Shown: in pieces, positions 17,881 to 26,321 of the stretch
Layout: each line of letters starts with the position of its first letter
Numbering within the stretch: the stretch's first letter is position 1
Source: Ignavibacteria bacterium
GTDB lineage: Bacteria > Bacteroidota > Ignavibacteria > Kapaibacteriales > Kapaibacteriaceae
Reading direction: 5' to 3'
Length of the DNA stretch: 64,000 bases
NCBI GenBank assembly: GCA_947495975.1
Contig: CANMBE010000003.1
Span: forward strand, 62,001 to 126,000
Translations under genes and position numbers: made by a program
The notes under the pieces: model-generated
What the model was told of the DNA's origin: nothing
The model's input: only the letters and a program-made list of their open reading frames with translations
Database searches by the model: none

Positions 17881-18381
17881 TCATTTTAGCCCTAGTGCTC
17901 GGTGCATATCATCGCCGTAGTCAGTCAGGATCTCATCTCCTACTTTAATCTTCTTGATGGCAACGATCCAGATCCGGCTGCCAAAATTTACGTACTCGGC
18001 ATTGGATTTCTTGCCAGACCCGTGAAAATCGCAAGCATAACGGGCAACTCCACTACTTGTAAGGTGAGCGTCTATGACGAATTTCTCGGAGAGCTGAATT
18101 CCATAGGAACCCATCGAATCTTTGTCGTATCGACGGTCATATTGGTCTGTTGTGAGCTTTTCACCCGAATATTCCACTATTCGGTCGTCTATGGCGAATG
18201 GCTTTTCAGCAAAAAGTCCAAGCCCGGCCTGAGGAATATTGCTTTTGCGTACCGAAATGCCCAAATGCTCTTTTGTGTGTTGACCGCAGAAAGGGTGCGT
18301 TATCATCGTCATTCGTTTGCATCGCCCTTTGTCGCCAACATGCGCACATCGGCGAGTAACGTTCGTTGAGTGTCGTTTCAT
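17881..18381 (-). CDS. SET-domain protein with zinc-finger-like N-terminus
   Basis: 166 aa. Residues ~11-35 hold a Cys/His pattern (CAHVGDKGRC then PFCGQH) resembling the small C3H finger of the 'potential DNA-binding' zf-C3Hc3H type. Residues ~40-160 form a SET domain: ISVRKSNIPQAGLGLFAEKP at its start, then IVEYSGEKL, ARYACDFHGSGKKSNAEY where SET proteins usually have RFxNHSCxPN, and DEILTDYGDD at the end. SET domains transfer methyl groups from S-adenosylmethionine to lysines; the bacterial substrate is unknown. The loss of the NHSC motif could mean altered or absent activity. A TATATTCG box stands six bases before the ATG. Possible horizontal transfer from a eukaryote or another bacterium cannot be judged here. 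Confidence 0.8.
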   Translation of the reverse strand: MKRHSTNVTRRCAHVGDKGRCKRMTMITHPFCGQHTKEHLGISVRKSNIPQAGLGLFAEKPFAIDDRIVEYSGEKLTTDQYDRRYDKDSMGSYGIQLSEKFVIDAHLTSSGVARYACDFHGSGKKSNAEYVNFGSRIWIVAIKKIKVGDEILTDYGDDMHRALGLK

Positions 18382-18424
18382 AGGTTGCGAATATAGGCCT
18401 TCTGCCTGGCGTAGTCTCTATTGT

Positions 18425-20737
18425 TTAGAGCCTAACGTTGAGCACCACGGCAAAATTCCGTGTTGCTTGAACAAAATACGTGGGCACAGTAGCCCCTTGA
18501 ACATATCCAACTCCGCCATTTGTTATCACGTATGCATTTGTAATATTATTGGCCATTACACCCAGCCTATGGGCGCCTGCAAAAGCCCACCAGAGCTGCA
18601 CATCTACTTGCGTAAAGGATGGCAGCACAAGTGATGCCTCGTTTGAAAGATCAGTGAAAGACTGTGCCACGTGCCGCAGGCTTGCGTTTACATCTATTGA
18701 TGCTAGAGGCTTGCAACGCAATGTAGCCATTACGTGATATGATGGCGTAAGCACAGGTGTTACGTTGGAGTAGACTGTATCGCGACCAATATTTTCAGGT
18801 ATGTATTGGTCAATCGTTGCCTTCATGAGGGTACCTGTGAGGTCTAACCAAAGGTTGTCTGTTACGTGCAGCGAACCCTCAACCTCAATACCAAGGCGCT
18901 TACTGGAGCTCACGTTTTTCCGAAGCTGCACAAATTGTTGTTCAATGTATTGACCTATTGGCGCGATTTCATCGGTGAACATCATGGCAAATCCTGTCAC
19001 GTTCAGGTATCCGTATGGCGCTTGGAACCGAGCACCAATTTCGAGGTCGTTCACATATTCAGGACGAACGGTTCCGGGGTTTTGCAAGACGAAGAGGTTG
19101 GCTGAATTGATCTGAGTAGAACCAAGAAGATCAAATCGTGTGGGCTCCCTGCCAGTCCGTCCAAACGACGTATAGACGTCTATACCATCAACAATGGAAT
19201 ATCTAAGTCCAAGACGTGGATTAACAAAGAGCCACGTGTGGACCGGAACCGAAACGTTTGCTCCAACCGTGCGGGCATCTGGTTGAAAGTTGAGTCGCAC
19301 GGAGCGAATCTGCACGTCACCAAACGCTTCAAATTTTCCGATACGATATTTTGCTCTCGCAAATCCACTGACTTCTTGTTTCGACGTCTTGTCATCGTAA
19401 TACGGACGTTGCGCTTCGGGCGAAACGTACTCCCAATTGCGCCTGCTAAAAGTATAGGCATGAATACCCACCGTTCCTTTGAAACCTGGAATCACGTCAT
19501 ACACGTCCAACGTAGTCATACCTCCAACATGCTGGTTTTGAAGCGGATAGTTGATCTGTGTAAGCAACCCAGACGTGTCGCGATAACCAGCAAAGAAGTC
19601 GCCCCCTGCCATGCCGTAATACAGCGATGATGTCAGAGTGATATTCTCTGAAAATGCGTGGCTATGCTGAAGTTGAGCAAGCTGCTGCCCAAAGTCATCT
19701 ACGTCGGTTCTATCATTGAGATTGGTGCGTGGATTGAAATCTGCTAGATATTTTGGTACCGGCACGTATCCAAGTTCGTTCTGCGTACTACCCCATACTA
19801 CAGTCAACTTCACTACATCTGATGGTCCAAACCATGCGGCTGATGCATACAATGAGTTTGCAACGGTGCCGGTGTGATCGCGATATCCATTTGAGCGGAG
19901 AGATGTAAATCGTGCAAAGACGCTGACATTATTTTCCATACGCCCGGTAGCTACTGCGGCGCTAGCGCGCAGTAGCCCAAAAGTGCCTGCCGAAAGCTGC
20001 AGATCCGCAGATGGCGCATTGCTGTTGAGTGGAACGCCTTCAAAATTCACAGAGCCTGCGAATGACGCTGTACCATTCGTGCTCATTCCTGTGCCGCGTT
20101 GCACCTGAACTGATCGCATGCCGTTTGTGAGATCGCCCATGTTGGAGAAAAATACACCCTGGTCAATCATGTCATTGAGCGGAGTTCCGTCTAGCGTAAC
20201 ATTCACCCGTGTCTGGTCAATGCCACGCACACGAAACGTGCCGTAGTTAGAAACGGATGTTCCTGACTCTGAGAATGCGATGACAGACGGTACGGTGCGC
20301 TCAAGGACGTATTGCGGATCTTGGCCAATGTAGATTTGATCAATAATCTCTTTTGATACCGTTGTCTGTGTTACTGGGTCGAGCGCACCAGCACGGTAAC
20401 TCGTAACATTGATACCGGTGGACAATAGTGACGTTTCTTGGAGCACAACCTCACCGATGTTGCTGGCGCCTTGACCAATGAGTACAACTCTTGATTCATA
20501 GCCAATGCATGAGATGGTTATGTGCGCAGTATCGGAAGCAATGTCATCAATACGAAAGTGACCTCGTACGTCGGAAAAGGCACCTCGTTGAGTGCCGTTG
20601 AGCTTTATCGTGGCCCGAACAATTGGCTGAGACCTGGCGTCTAGCACTGTTCCGGAGATTCCATGAGGGAAGGGCACTGCAACGCTTGATAGGCAGCAGG
20701 CCAAAAAGCAAACAACAAGAACGCGAACGTAGGGCAT
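18425..20737 (-). CDS. TonB-dependent outer-membrane receptor under TPP riboswitch control
   Basis: 770 aa from ATG 20737; an in-frame ATG at 20764 lies inside the riboswitch and is rejected. Signal peptide at 1-22. Residues ~27-105 are a carboxypeptidase-regulatory-like domain (ISGTVLDARSQPIVRATIKL), then a plug (TFRVRGIDQTRVNVTLDGTPL) and a 22-strand-type barrel ending in a C-terminal aromatic/hydrophobic strand (NFAVVLNVRL). Such receptors import scarce nutrients across the outer membrane using TonB. The TPP riboswitch directly upstream strongly suggests thiamin or a thiamin precursor as substrate, as predicted for similar Bacteroidota receptors. No other thiamin gene is nearby. Confidence 0.95.
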   Translation of the reverse strand: MPYVRVLVVCFLACCLSSVAVPFPHGISGTVLDARSQPIVRATIKLNGTQRGAFSDVRGHFRIDDIASDTAHITISCIGYESRVVLIGQGASNIGEVVLQETSLLSTGINVTSYRAGALDPVTQTTVSKEIIDQIYIGQDPQYVLERTVPSVIAFSESGTSVSNYGTFRVRGIDQTRVNVTLDGTPLNDMIDQGVFFSNMGDLTNGMRSVQVQRGTGMSTNGTASFAGSVNFEGVPLNSNAPSADLQLSAGTFGLLRASAAVATGRMENNVSVFARFTSLRSNGYRDHTGTVANSLYASAAWFGPSDVVKLTVVWGSTQNELGYVPVPKYLADFNPRTNLNDRTDVDDFGQQLAQLQHSHAFSENITLTSSLYYGMAGGDFFAGYRDTSGLLTQINYPLQNQHVGGMTTLDVYDVIPGFKGTVGIHAYTFSRRNWEYVSPEAQRPYYDDKTSKQEVSGFARAKYRIGKFEAFGDVQIRSVRLNFQPDARTVGANVSVPVHTWLFVNPRLGLRYSIVDGIDVYTSFGRTGREPTRFDLLGSTQINSANLFVLQNPGTVRPEYVNDLEIGARFQAPYGYLNVTGFAMMFTDEIAPIGQYIEQQFVQLRKNVSSSKRLGIEVEGSLHVTDNLWLDLTGTLMKATIDQYIPENIGRDTVYSNVTPVLTPSYHVMATLRCKPLASIDVNASLRHVAQSFTDLSNEASLVLPSFTQVDVQLWWAFAGAHRLGVMANNITNAYVITNGGVGYVQGATVPTYFVQATRNFAVVLNVRL

Positions 20738-20744
20738 AATATTT

Positions 20745-20831
20745 CCGTTTTCCTTCGCCGGCATTATCCGGATCAGGTTCCAAGAGTGTAATCTCAGCCG
20801 TTGAACTCAACGGCACCTCTAACGGGGAGCG
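20745..20831 (-). promoter_or_regulatory. TPP (thiamin pyrophosphate) riboswitch
   Basis: On the minus strand the conserved thi-box elements appear in order: GAGGTGCC, AACGGCTGAGATTACACTC, then GGAACCTGATCCGGATAATG and CCGGCGAAGGAAA. CTGAGA, GAACCTGATC and GATAATGCCGGCGAAGG match the aptamer core; GAG/CTC can form helix P2. The aptamer ends about 8 nt before the receptor ATG, so its 3' end overlaps the ribosome-binding region, consistent with translational repression when TPP binds. Confidence 0.95.
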
Positions 20832-20839
20832 CGAATATA
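20832..20839 (-). promoter_or_regulatory. -7 box for the TPP-riboswitch transcript
   Basis: TATATTCG on the minus strand (TAnnTTTG with one change) would start RNA near 20825, right at the aptamer 5' end. It lies 16 nt from the opposite-strand murA box, so the two divergent promoters nearly touch. Confidence 0.4.
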
Positions 20840-20855
20840 GCAACTGCCTGCCTCC

Positions 20856-20863
20856 TATCTTTG
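20856..20863 (+). promoter_or_regulatory. -7 box of murA
   Basis: TATCTTTG fits TAnnTTTG exactly and is only three bases from the murA ATG at 20867, implying a leaderless transcript. The same octamer occurs upstream of purH. Confidence 0.5.
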
Positions 20864-20866
20864 TGC

Positions 20867-22129
20867 ATGGATAAATTTATCGTCGAAGGAGGCGTACGCC
20901 TCAAAGGCACAGTCGCAATCAGCGGTGCCAAGAACGCCTCACTTGCATTAATGCCCGCCTGCCTTTTAGCGCCAGGCACATTTACTTTAAACAACACGCC
21001 GAATAACAGAGACCTCTGGACGATGAGTCGCTTGTTAGGCAGCATGGGTGTGCAAACAGATTTGCAGGGAGATGTGTTAACTCTTGATGCATCACATCTT
21101 ACCAGCCATGAAGCCCCTTACGATTATGTGAAGCAGATGCGCGCATCGATCTACGTGCTTGGGCCGCTCATCGCACGATATGGTGAGGCCCGTGTGTCAT
21201 TGCCTGGCGGATGCAACTTCGGCCCGCGTCCTGTTGATCTCCACCTAAAAGGTTTAGAAAAACTCGGAGCACAAATTGAAGTAGAAGGGGGCTATATCAT
21301 TGCAAAGTGTCCGCGATTGCAAGGCGCACACTTTCACTTTGATGTTTCGAGTGTTGGTGCATCAGTGAACATCCTTATGGCTGCCGTCCTTGCCAAGGGT
21401 CACACTACACTTACGAACGTTGCGCTAGAGCCCGAAGTAATGTCGGTAGTTCATATGCTCTCGCTTATGGGTGCAAGAATTGAAGGTACCGGCACGACAA
21501 CGCTAGAGATTGATGGCGTTGATGAGTTGCATGCCGTAGAGTTTGCAACTATCCCTGACAGAATTGAAGCCGCAACCTTTCTCATTGGTGCAGCGATGAC
21601 AAAGGGAGATGTAACACTTACCAATGTTGAGCCAGAGCATCTCACTGCCGTCATTCAAAAAATGGAGAAGGCTGGCTGCGAACTAGAAGTTGGCACTTCA
21701 ACCATCCGCGTTGTGATGGATGACAACCCAGAGCCCGTTGACATAACAGCCAGAACGTATCCTGGCTATCCAACAGATTCACAAGCGCAGTGGGCCGCGT
21801 TTATGCTCACATCAAAGGGGGCTTCAACAATCAAGGATACGATCTACCCTACGAGATTTGGGTACGTGCCGGAATTGCAGCGTCTTGGCGCGGACATCGA
21901 AACGGGTGATGGCTATTGCATAGTGAAAGGCGGAGCCCACCTTAGTGGCGCCACTGTTATGTCCAGCGATCTGCGCGCAAGTGCAAGTCTTGTTATGGCG
22001 GCACTTGTGGCAGAAGGCAGAACAGAAATCTTGCGCGTGTATCACTTAGATCGTGGGTATGAAGCGCTCGAAAAGAAATTGGGCTCGTTGGGCGCAGTCA
22101 TTGAACGAGAGACAACCGAAGACTTCTGA
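20867..22129 (+). CDS. murA: UDP-N-acetylglucosamine 1-carboxyvinyltransferase MurA
   Basis: First committed step of peptidoglycan synthesis: transfer of enolpyruvate from PEP to UDP-GlcNAc in the cytosol. 420 aa from ATG 20867, matching the family N-terminus MDKFIVEGGVRLKGTVAISGAKNASLALMPA; an upstream in-frame ATG at 20801 lies in the divergent riboswitch region. The catalytic cysteine is Cys115 in LPGGCNFGPRPVDLH, the residue modified by fosfomycin. It is followed by an EnvC-like gene overlapping its stop codon, linking wall synthesis and wall splitting. Confidence 0.97.
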   Translation: MDKFIVEGGVRLKGTVAISGAKNASLALMPACLLAPGTFTLNNTPNNRDLWTMSRLLGSMGVQTDLQGDVLTLDASHLTSHEAPYDYVKQMRASIYVLGPLIARYGEARVSLPGGCNFGPRPVDLHLKGLEKLGAQIEVEGGYIIAKCPRLQGAHFHFDVSSVGASVNILMAAVLAKGHTTLTNVALEPEVMSVVHMLSLMGARIEGTGTTTLEIDGVDELHAVEFATIPDRIEAATFLIGAAMTKGDVTLTNVEPEHLTAVIQKMEKAGCELEVGTSTIRVVMDDNPEPVDITARTYPGYPTDSQAQWAAFMLTSKGASTIKDTIYPTRFGYVPELQRLGADIETGDGYCIVKGGAHLSGATVMSSDLRASASLVMAALVAEGRTEILRVYHLDRGYEALEKKLGSLGAVIERETTEDF

Positions 22130-23334
22130 AGACTGTTGTAACGATACTCTCGGTTCTTTTTTGCTTGACAGCTATGGCGTCAGGCCAAACGTCGATTTCA
22201 GCAACACAAAACGAATTGTCGCGGCTCCGTAAGTCTATCGACCAGACCCGTGCGCGCATTGAGGCTCTAAGCAACAGAGAATCATCTGCAATGAATTCAC
22301 TTAGTTCATTTCAGCGCAAGCGGCACAACCTTTCTGTTTTTATCAATCAGCTTGAGGCAGATCTTTCTCGTTTGCAAGACACAGCTCGAGTTGTTGAGTC
22401 ACGGATTACCGATACGCAGTCTGCACTATCCCGCGCGGAAGGCTCATGGCGCAACGCTTCCCAGAGCATGATCATGTACCGCCGCGAGCACCGAGGCCAG
22501 CCCCCTGCATCATTGCGCATTGATGCCGTCTACAAAGCGACAACCACGTCTTTGGCGAATTACAGAAGTGAAATGCTTACACTGAAAGACTCACTTTCAT
22601 CTCAGAAGCAACTTCTGCTTGACGTATCTACAACGCAAGAGAAAATTATTTCTGCGAAGGAGCGCGAGCGTTCATCACTCGTTGTTACTATAACGAAGAG
22701 TCAGCAAGAGTTACAGCGACTTCGATCGAACAAGAAGACTTTAGTTGCAGAATTGCAAAAGAAGCAACAGAGCGCGCGGCGTGTGAGATCCCTCATCGGT
22801 GATCTTGTTGCCAAGCAACGTGCAAAGGAAGAAGAACGACGTCGTCTTTCGCGTGCGAAGAAGTCAGACGCTGCTTCTAGGGGTAGCACAGTAGACACAC
22901 CTCAAAGCGATGTGCGAACTGGTGCAACACCGGAGCGCGAAGGTTTTCGTTCAAATTCACTGCCGTGGCCAACATCGTCTACTTCGCTTTTGCACGGCTA
23001 TGGTATGTACCGAAACCCCGAAACAGGGACTACGTTGGAGAATCCAGGCATTGATATAAAGGCGCCGCTCGGTACACGCGTTACGTGCGTTGCAAAAGGC
23101 CAAGTCTCATCCGTTACGTGGTTGCCTGGATATGGATCGTTGGTGATCGTAGATCACGAAAATGGTTTTCGCACTGTGTATGCGAACCTTGCGACAGTTG
23201 CAGTGAAAAATGGCGGCGCGGTAACCACTGGCACAACAGTTGGTTCGAGTGGTGAGAACATCGACGGTAAACTTGTACACTTCGAGATATGGTTTGGCCG
23301 AGACAGGCACAACCCTCTTACTTACTTGCGTTAA
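22126..23334 (+). CDS. EnvC-like coiled-coil protein with degenerate LytM (M23) domain
   Basis: About 402 aa if started at CTG 22126. No ATG, GTG or TTG in this frame gives a full signal peptide; from CTG the start reads (M)KTVVTILSVLFCLTAMASGQ, a classical one. The next candidates, TTG 22165 and ATG 22174, would cut it off. Residues ~25-215 are coiled coil (Arg/Gln/Ser/Leu-rich heptads). Residues ~285-400 are a LytM/M23 fold (LENPGIDIKAPLGTRV to LVHFEIWFGRDRHNP). The metal-binding His of the first motif is Asn-Pro here and the HxH motif reads VHFE, so it is probably inactive and activates an amidase, like E. coli EnvC. CTG overlaps the murA TGA. Confidence 0.85.
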   Translation: MKTVVTILSVLFCLTAMASGQTSISATQNELSRLRKSIDQTRARIEALSNRESSAMNSLSSFQRKRHNLSVFINQLEADLSRLQDTARVVESRITDTQSALSRAEGSWRNASQSMIMYRREHRGQPPASLRIDAVYKATTTSLANYRSEMLTLKDSLSSQKQLLLDVSTTQEKIISAKERERSSLVVTITKSQQELQRLRSNKKTLVAELQKKQQSARRVRSLIGDLVAKQRAKEEERRRLSRAKKSDAASRGSTVDTPQSDVRTGATPEREGFRSNSLPWPTSSTSLLHGYGMYRNPETGTTLENPGIDIKAPLGTRVTCVAKGQVSSVTWLPGYGSLVIVDHENGFRTVYANLATVAVKNGGAVTTGTTVGSSGENIDGKLVHFEIWFGRDRHNPLTYLR

Positions 23335-24532
23335 CCCTGTTGTCTAGGGCTATATAGTCCTGTATTTGCTTCACTGCGTTGGCATTCTTCATACGTCGGT
23401 GTGAGGATACCAGCATGCTACACAAACGGTCGCGATAGTGCAGGCGCCTGGTAGGATCTGACACCTGCAGCCATGCGCGCTGCTCAAATGGCCTTCTCAA
23501 GAGTCGGACTACACTACTAGCAGAGCGCGCACTATCTGCTGCCGCACGTTCAATGAGCTTCGCAAATCGGCGTTCATATGTCTCTTGATTTATAGGAATG
23601 CTATCGAGACCAAGCTTTCCAATTCTATGGGTTATCTGCTTGTTGATCTCACCAACATTTGCTGAGTCAAACGCATACACCTTGAGTTTTGCGATGAGGG
23701 CAGGCTTCATTCGTACCCAGATTCGTGCTGGGTTCTCAGAATGAAAGCCATGACTTCTCAGATCATTCAATATCTGCTCGCAGGCATCATAGGTCATGTT
23801 GGTTTCTACAACCGAAAGTGATGCACGAAGCGCAAGTTCACCTACGATGTTGTCCGTATTGTCAAAAGCACGCAGCATCACCTGACGGATAAATTGACCC
23901 TGATTATAGACCCGTTGAAAGTCGCCCGCGCTATATGCCTGCCTAGATCGCAACACTCGTAGTGTTGATGACGCATTGTCCTTATATCCCATTAGCTCAA
24001 GCAAGCCAATGGCTTGTGAGAATCCAAGCTCTACCCAATAGTCTATTTTTTGCACGCCGGCAATCTCGCAGATCGCCTTGAGGTATGTTGCACGGCCACG
24101 ATTTGCGCGCACGTTTGTAAGCTTGTTGAGCCCTGTGGTATCTTCAAATCCTGCGTCTGACGGAGTGTCTCGTGGAATTGAAATGATCTCTACACAGCCA
24201 GAGTCCACAAAGAACCGGACGAGGTGATTTGCATCTGCGTGTCCCATGGGATCGCCAAGACGCGAGTCCACACCAGTGATCATCACATTAATGACTCTGC
24301 CAAGGGGCGCCGGGAAACCGCTCGACTTCAGTGTAACCGTGGAGTCCGTTACATGAAACGAAACTGTATCAATGCCGTCCGCATTAAGGTGCGCCGCACC
24401 CTTTGAAACAATAGCGGTGGTGGTTGAATTTGTCTCGATTTTTTGCCCGGCTGGCGTATCGTCCGCGCTCTTCTCGCAACTAGCCAGTGCCACACACAGA
24501 AAAACCATCCAGCATGTGCGTGGAACTATCAA
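23318..24532 (-). CDS. LytR-CpsA-Psr (LCP) family lipoprotein
   Basis: 404 aa. A lipoprotein signal ends at ALASC (Cys about residue 19). The LCP domain begins near residue 80 with INVMITGVDSRLGDPMGHADANHL and EIISIPRDT, and includes LRSRQAYSAGDFQRVYNQGQFI. LCP enzymes attach polyprenyl-linked glycans to peptidoglycan in Gram-positives; in Gram-negatives the acceptor is unclear. Arg and Asp residues that hold the pyrophosphate are present (DSR, PRD). It overlaps mazG by 4 nt (ATGA) and its 3' end overlaps the EnvC-like gene by 17 nt. A lipid anchor instead of the usual N-terminal transmembrane helix is noteworthy. Confidence 0.82.
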   Translation of the reverse strand: MIVPRTCWMVFLCVALASCEKSADDTPAGQKIETNSTTTAIVSKGAAHLNADGIDTVSFHVTDSTVTLKSSGFPAPLGRVINVMITGVDSRLGDPMGHADANHLVRFFVDSGCVEIISIPRDTPSDAGFEDTTGLNKLTNVRANRGRATYLKAICEIAGVQKIDYWVELGFSQAIGLLELMGYKDNASSTLRVLRSRQAYSAGDFQRVYNQGQFIRQVMLRAFDNTDNIVGELALRASLSVVETNMTYDACEQILNDLRSHGFHSENPARIWVRMKPALIAKLKVYAFDSANVGEINKQITHRIGKLGLDSIPINQETYERRFAKLIERAAADSARSASSVVRLLRRPFEQRAWLQVSDPTRRLHYRDRLCSMLVSSHRRMKNANAVKQIQDYIALDNRVNASK

Positions 24533-25329
24533 AGCCCCTTTCCCTTCGCTTCGTCCCAGTACGCGTCCATTTCTTCTAGCGTCATGGTATGTAAATCTTT
24601 TCCTGCTTCTATCGCCCTGCGCTCTATGTGCTGAAATCTACGCATAAACTCATTCGTTGTGCTGTGCATTGAATCCTCTGCAATCACACCTTCATGCCGC
24701 GCAGCATTCACAAGTGCAAAGAACACGTCACCGAATTCTCGTCTCGTTCCTTCGATATTATTCGTGTCAATCTCGTGTTTGAGTTCCGCAATCTCTTCAT
24801 CAACCTTTGCCCACACGTCTCGCCGATCTTTCCAATCAAAGCCAACGTTGGCGGCTTTCTCTTGCACACGCTGCGCACGTAAGGCGGCTGGCAGTGCGCG
24901 CGGGACGCCGTCAAGAACTGATGTGCGACCTTCGTTCATCTTCAATCGCTCCCAATTCTGGAGAACAGCATCTTCAGTAACGGCAGTTGCATCAGCAAAA
25001 ATGTGGGGGTGACGGTTGACTAATTTTTTGAACTCGTTGTCAATCACGGTACGCAAATCAAAGGCACCGCGCTGCTCAGCCATCACACTATGCATAACAA
25101 CGTGCAGCAGAATGTCTCCTAGTTCTTTGCTCAATTCCGCATCATCACCTGCAGCAATTGCATCTACTGTCTCGTACGCCTCCTCAATAAGGAGGTGAGA
25201 AATTGATGCGTGCGTTTGTTTTACATCCCACGGACATTCTTCACGCAAAATCCTTACTAGACGGATAAAAGCATCTAGATAAGACAGCGCGTCTGTAGGA
25301 TCAATGGGAAAAGGGATTGGAGTTGGCAT
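24529..25329 (-). CDS. mazG: Nucleoside triphosphate pyrophosphohydrolase MazG
   Basis: 266 aa from ATG 25329, which overlaps the paaA stop by one base (TAATG); an ATG upstream at 25386 would sit inside paaA. Cleaves NTPs to NMP and pyrophosphate, cleaning damaged nucleotides or tuning stress signals. MazG hallmarks: EECPWDVKQTHASISHLLIEEAYETVDAI and the metal-binding E-L-G-D in ELGDILLHVV, with a second copy of the fold in the C-terminal half (EFGDVFFALVNAARH). Length equals E. coli MazG. It sits between paaA and the LCP gene, coupled on both sides. Confidence 0.95.
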   Translation of the reverse strand: MPTPIPFPIDPTDALSYLDAFIRLVRILREECPWDVKQTHASISHLLIEEAYETVDAIAAGDDAELSKELGDILLHVVMHSVMAEQRGAFDLRTVIDNEFKKLVNRHPHIFADATAVTEDAVLQNWERLKMNEGRTSVLDGVPRALPAALRAQRVQEKAANVGFDWKDRRDVWAKVDEEIAELKHEIDTNNIEGTRREFGDVFFALVNAARHEGVIAEDSMHSTTNEFMRRFQHIERRAIEAGKDLHTMTLEEMDAYWDEAKGKGL

Positions 25330-26312
25330 TACGCCAGCGGCACCACGTATTCGTCCGATGGACGAGCAAGTGCCGCGCGTACCCAACGTCCATTTTCCTC
25401 TGCCATTCTACGCACTGCAAGGCGCTCCTTATTACACGGACCATCACCGTTGATCACGCGCTTGAACTCAGCCCAATCGGGATCACCATACGTCCATTTG
25501 CCCGTTACGGGATCTTTCGTGAGCTCTTGATCCGGAACCGTTAACCCTAATTCCCAAATCTTCGGCACGTATTGATTAAAGAACTGCTGACGCATATCGT
25601 CATTAGTAGCCATCTTCACCTTCCACTTCATGAGCTTTTCAGTGTGTTGGCTTGCGATATCGGGTGGTCCAAAGAAGTGCATGATTGGGCGCCACCATCT
25701 GTTCAACGCTTCCTGCACCATCTGGCGCTGTGTTGGTGTACCTGTTGCGAGCACAACAACATTGTCATACCCATACTTGAGATGAAATGCCTCTTCTTGA
25801 CAAATACGTTCAAGCGCTCTGCAGTAAGGGGCGTATGACCCCTTCGAATTTGCAACCTGATTAATAATGGCCGATGCATCTATGAGCCAAGCGATCACCG
25901 CAGTGTCAGCCCACGTGATTGCTGGGTAGTTGAAAACATTCGAATACTTCGACTTGCCCGTCAGCAAATCATCAATCATTTTTTCTCGCGGCTTGCCAAG
26001 AGTTTCGGCTGCGCTATACAGAAGTTGAGCGTGGCCCACTTCGTCCTGCACCTTAGCCATCAATGCAATTTTTCTTTTGAAGCCTGGCGCGCGTGTAATC
26101 CACGTACCTTCTGGCAACGAGCCAATGATCTCGGAATGCGCATGCTGTTCGATCATTCGAATGAGCTGCCTGCGGTATTCGAACGGCATCCAATCGTGCG
26201 GTTCAATCTTCTCACCACGAACGATCTTGGCCTCGAACTCTGCAAGCTTCACAGGATCATCTGCTACTTGATCAGATGGTGGGCCTTCGATAATGCTAAT
26301 GTTTCCGTACAT
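25329..26312 (-). CDS. paaA: Phenylacetyl-CoA epoxidase subunit PaaA
   Basis: Catalytic di-iron subunit of the phenylacetyl-CoA 1,2-epoxidase (327 aa). Iron ligands are in two E-x-x-H motifs: [10 protein letters not shown] (about residue 93) and [11 protein letters not shown] (about 172). The sequence [23 protein letters not shown] and a [16 protein letters not shown] tail match the family closely. The enzyme normally needs PaaC and the PaaBDE partners; none are in the window. hmgA at 51 kb also points to aromatic or amino-acid ring degradation. Its neighbours are mazG (one-base overlap) and the HmuY gene (9 nt upstream). Confidence 0.95.
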   Translation of the reverse strand: MYGNISIIEGPPSDQVADDPVKLAEFEAKIVRGEKIEPHDWMPFEYRRQLIRMIEQHAHSEIIGSLPEGTWITRAPGFKRKIALMAKVQDEVGHAQLLYSAAETLGKPREKMIDDLLTGKSKYSNVFNYPAITWADTAVIAWLIDASAIINQVANSKGSYAPYCRALERICQEEAFHLKYGYDNVVVLATGTPTQRQMVQEALNRWWRPIMHFFGPPDIASQHTEKLMKWKVKMATNDDMRQQFFNQYVPKIWELGLTVPDQELTKDPVTGKWTYGDPDWAEFKRVINGDGPCNKERLAVRRMAEENGRWVRAALARPSDEYVVPLA

Positions 26313-26321
26313 GGATGTCTC

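Noticed and set aside
20801-20866. Upstream extension of murA
   Set aside because: It lies in the riboswitch/promoter region and adds residues absent from MurA; ATG 20867 matches the family N-terminus.
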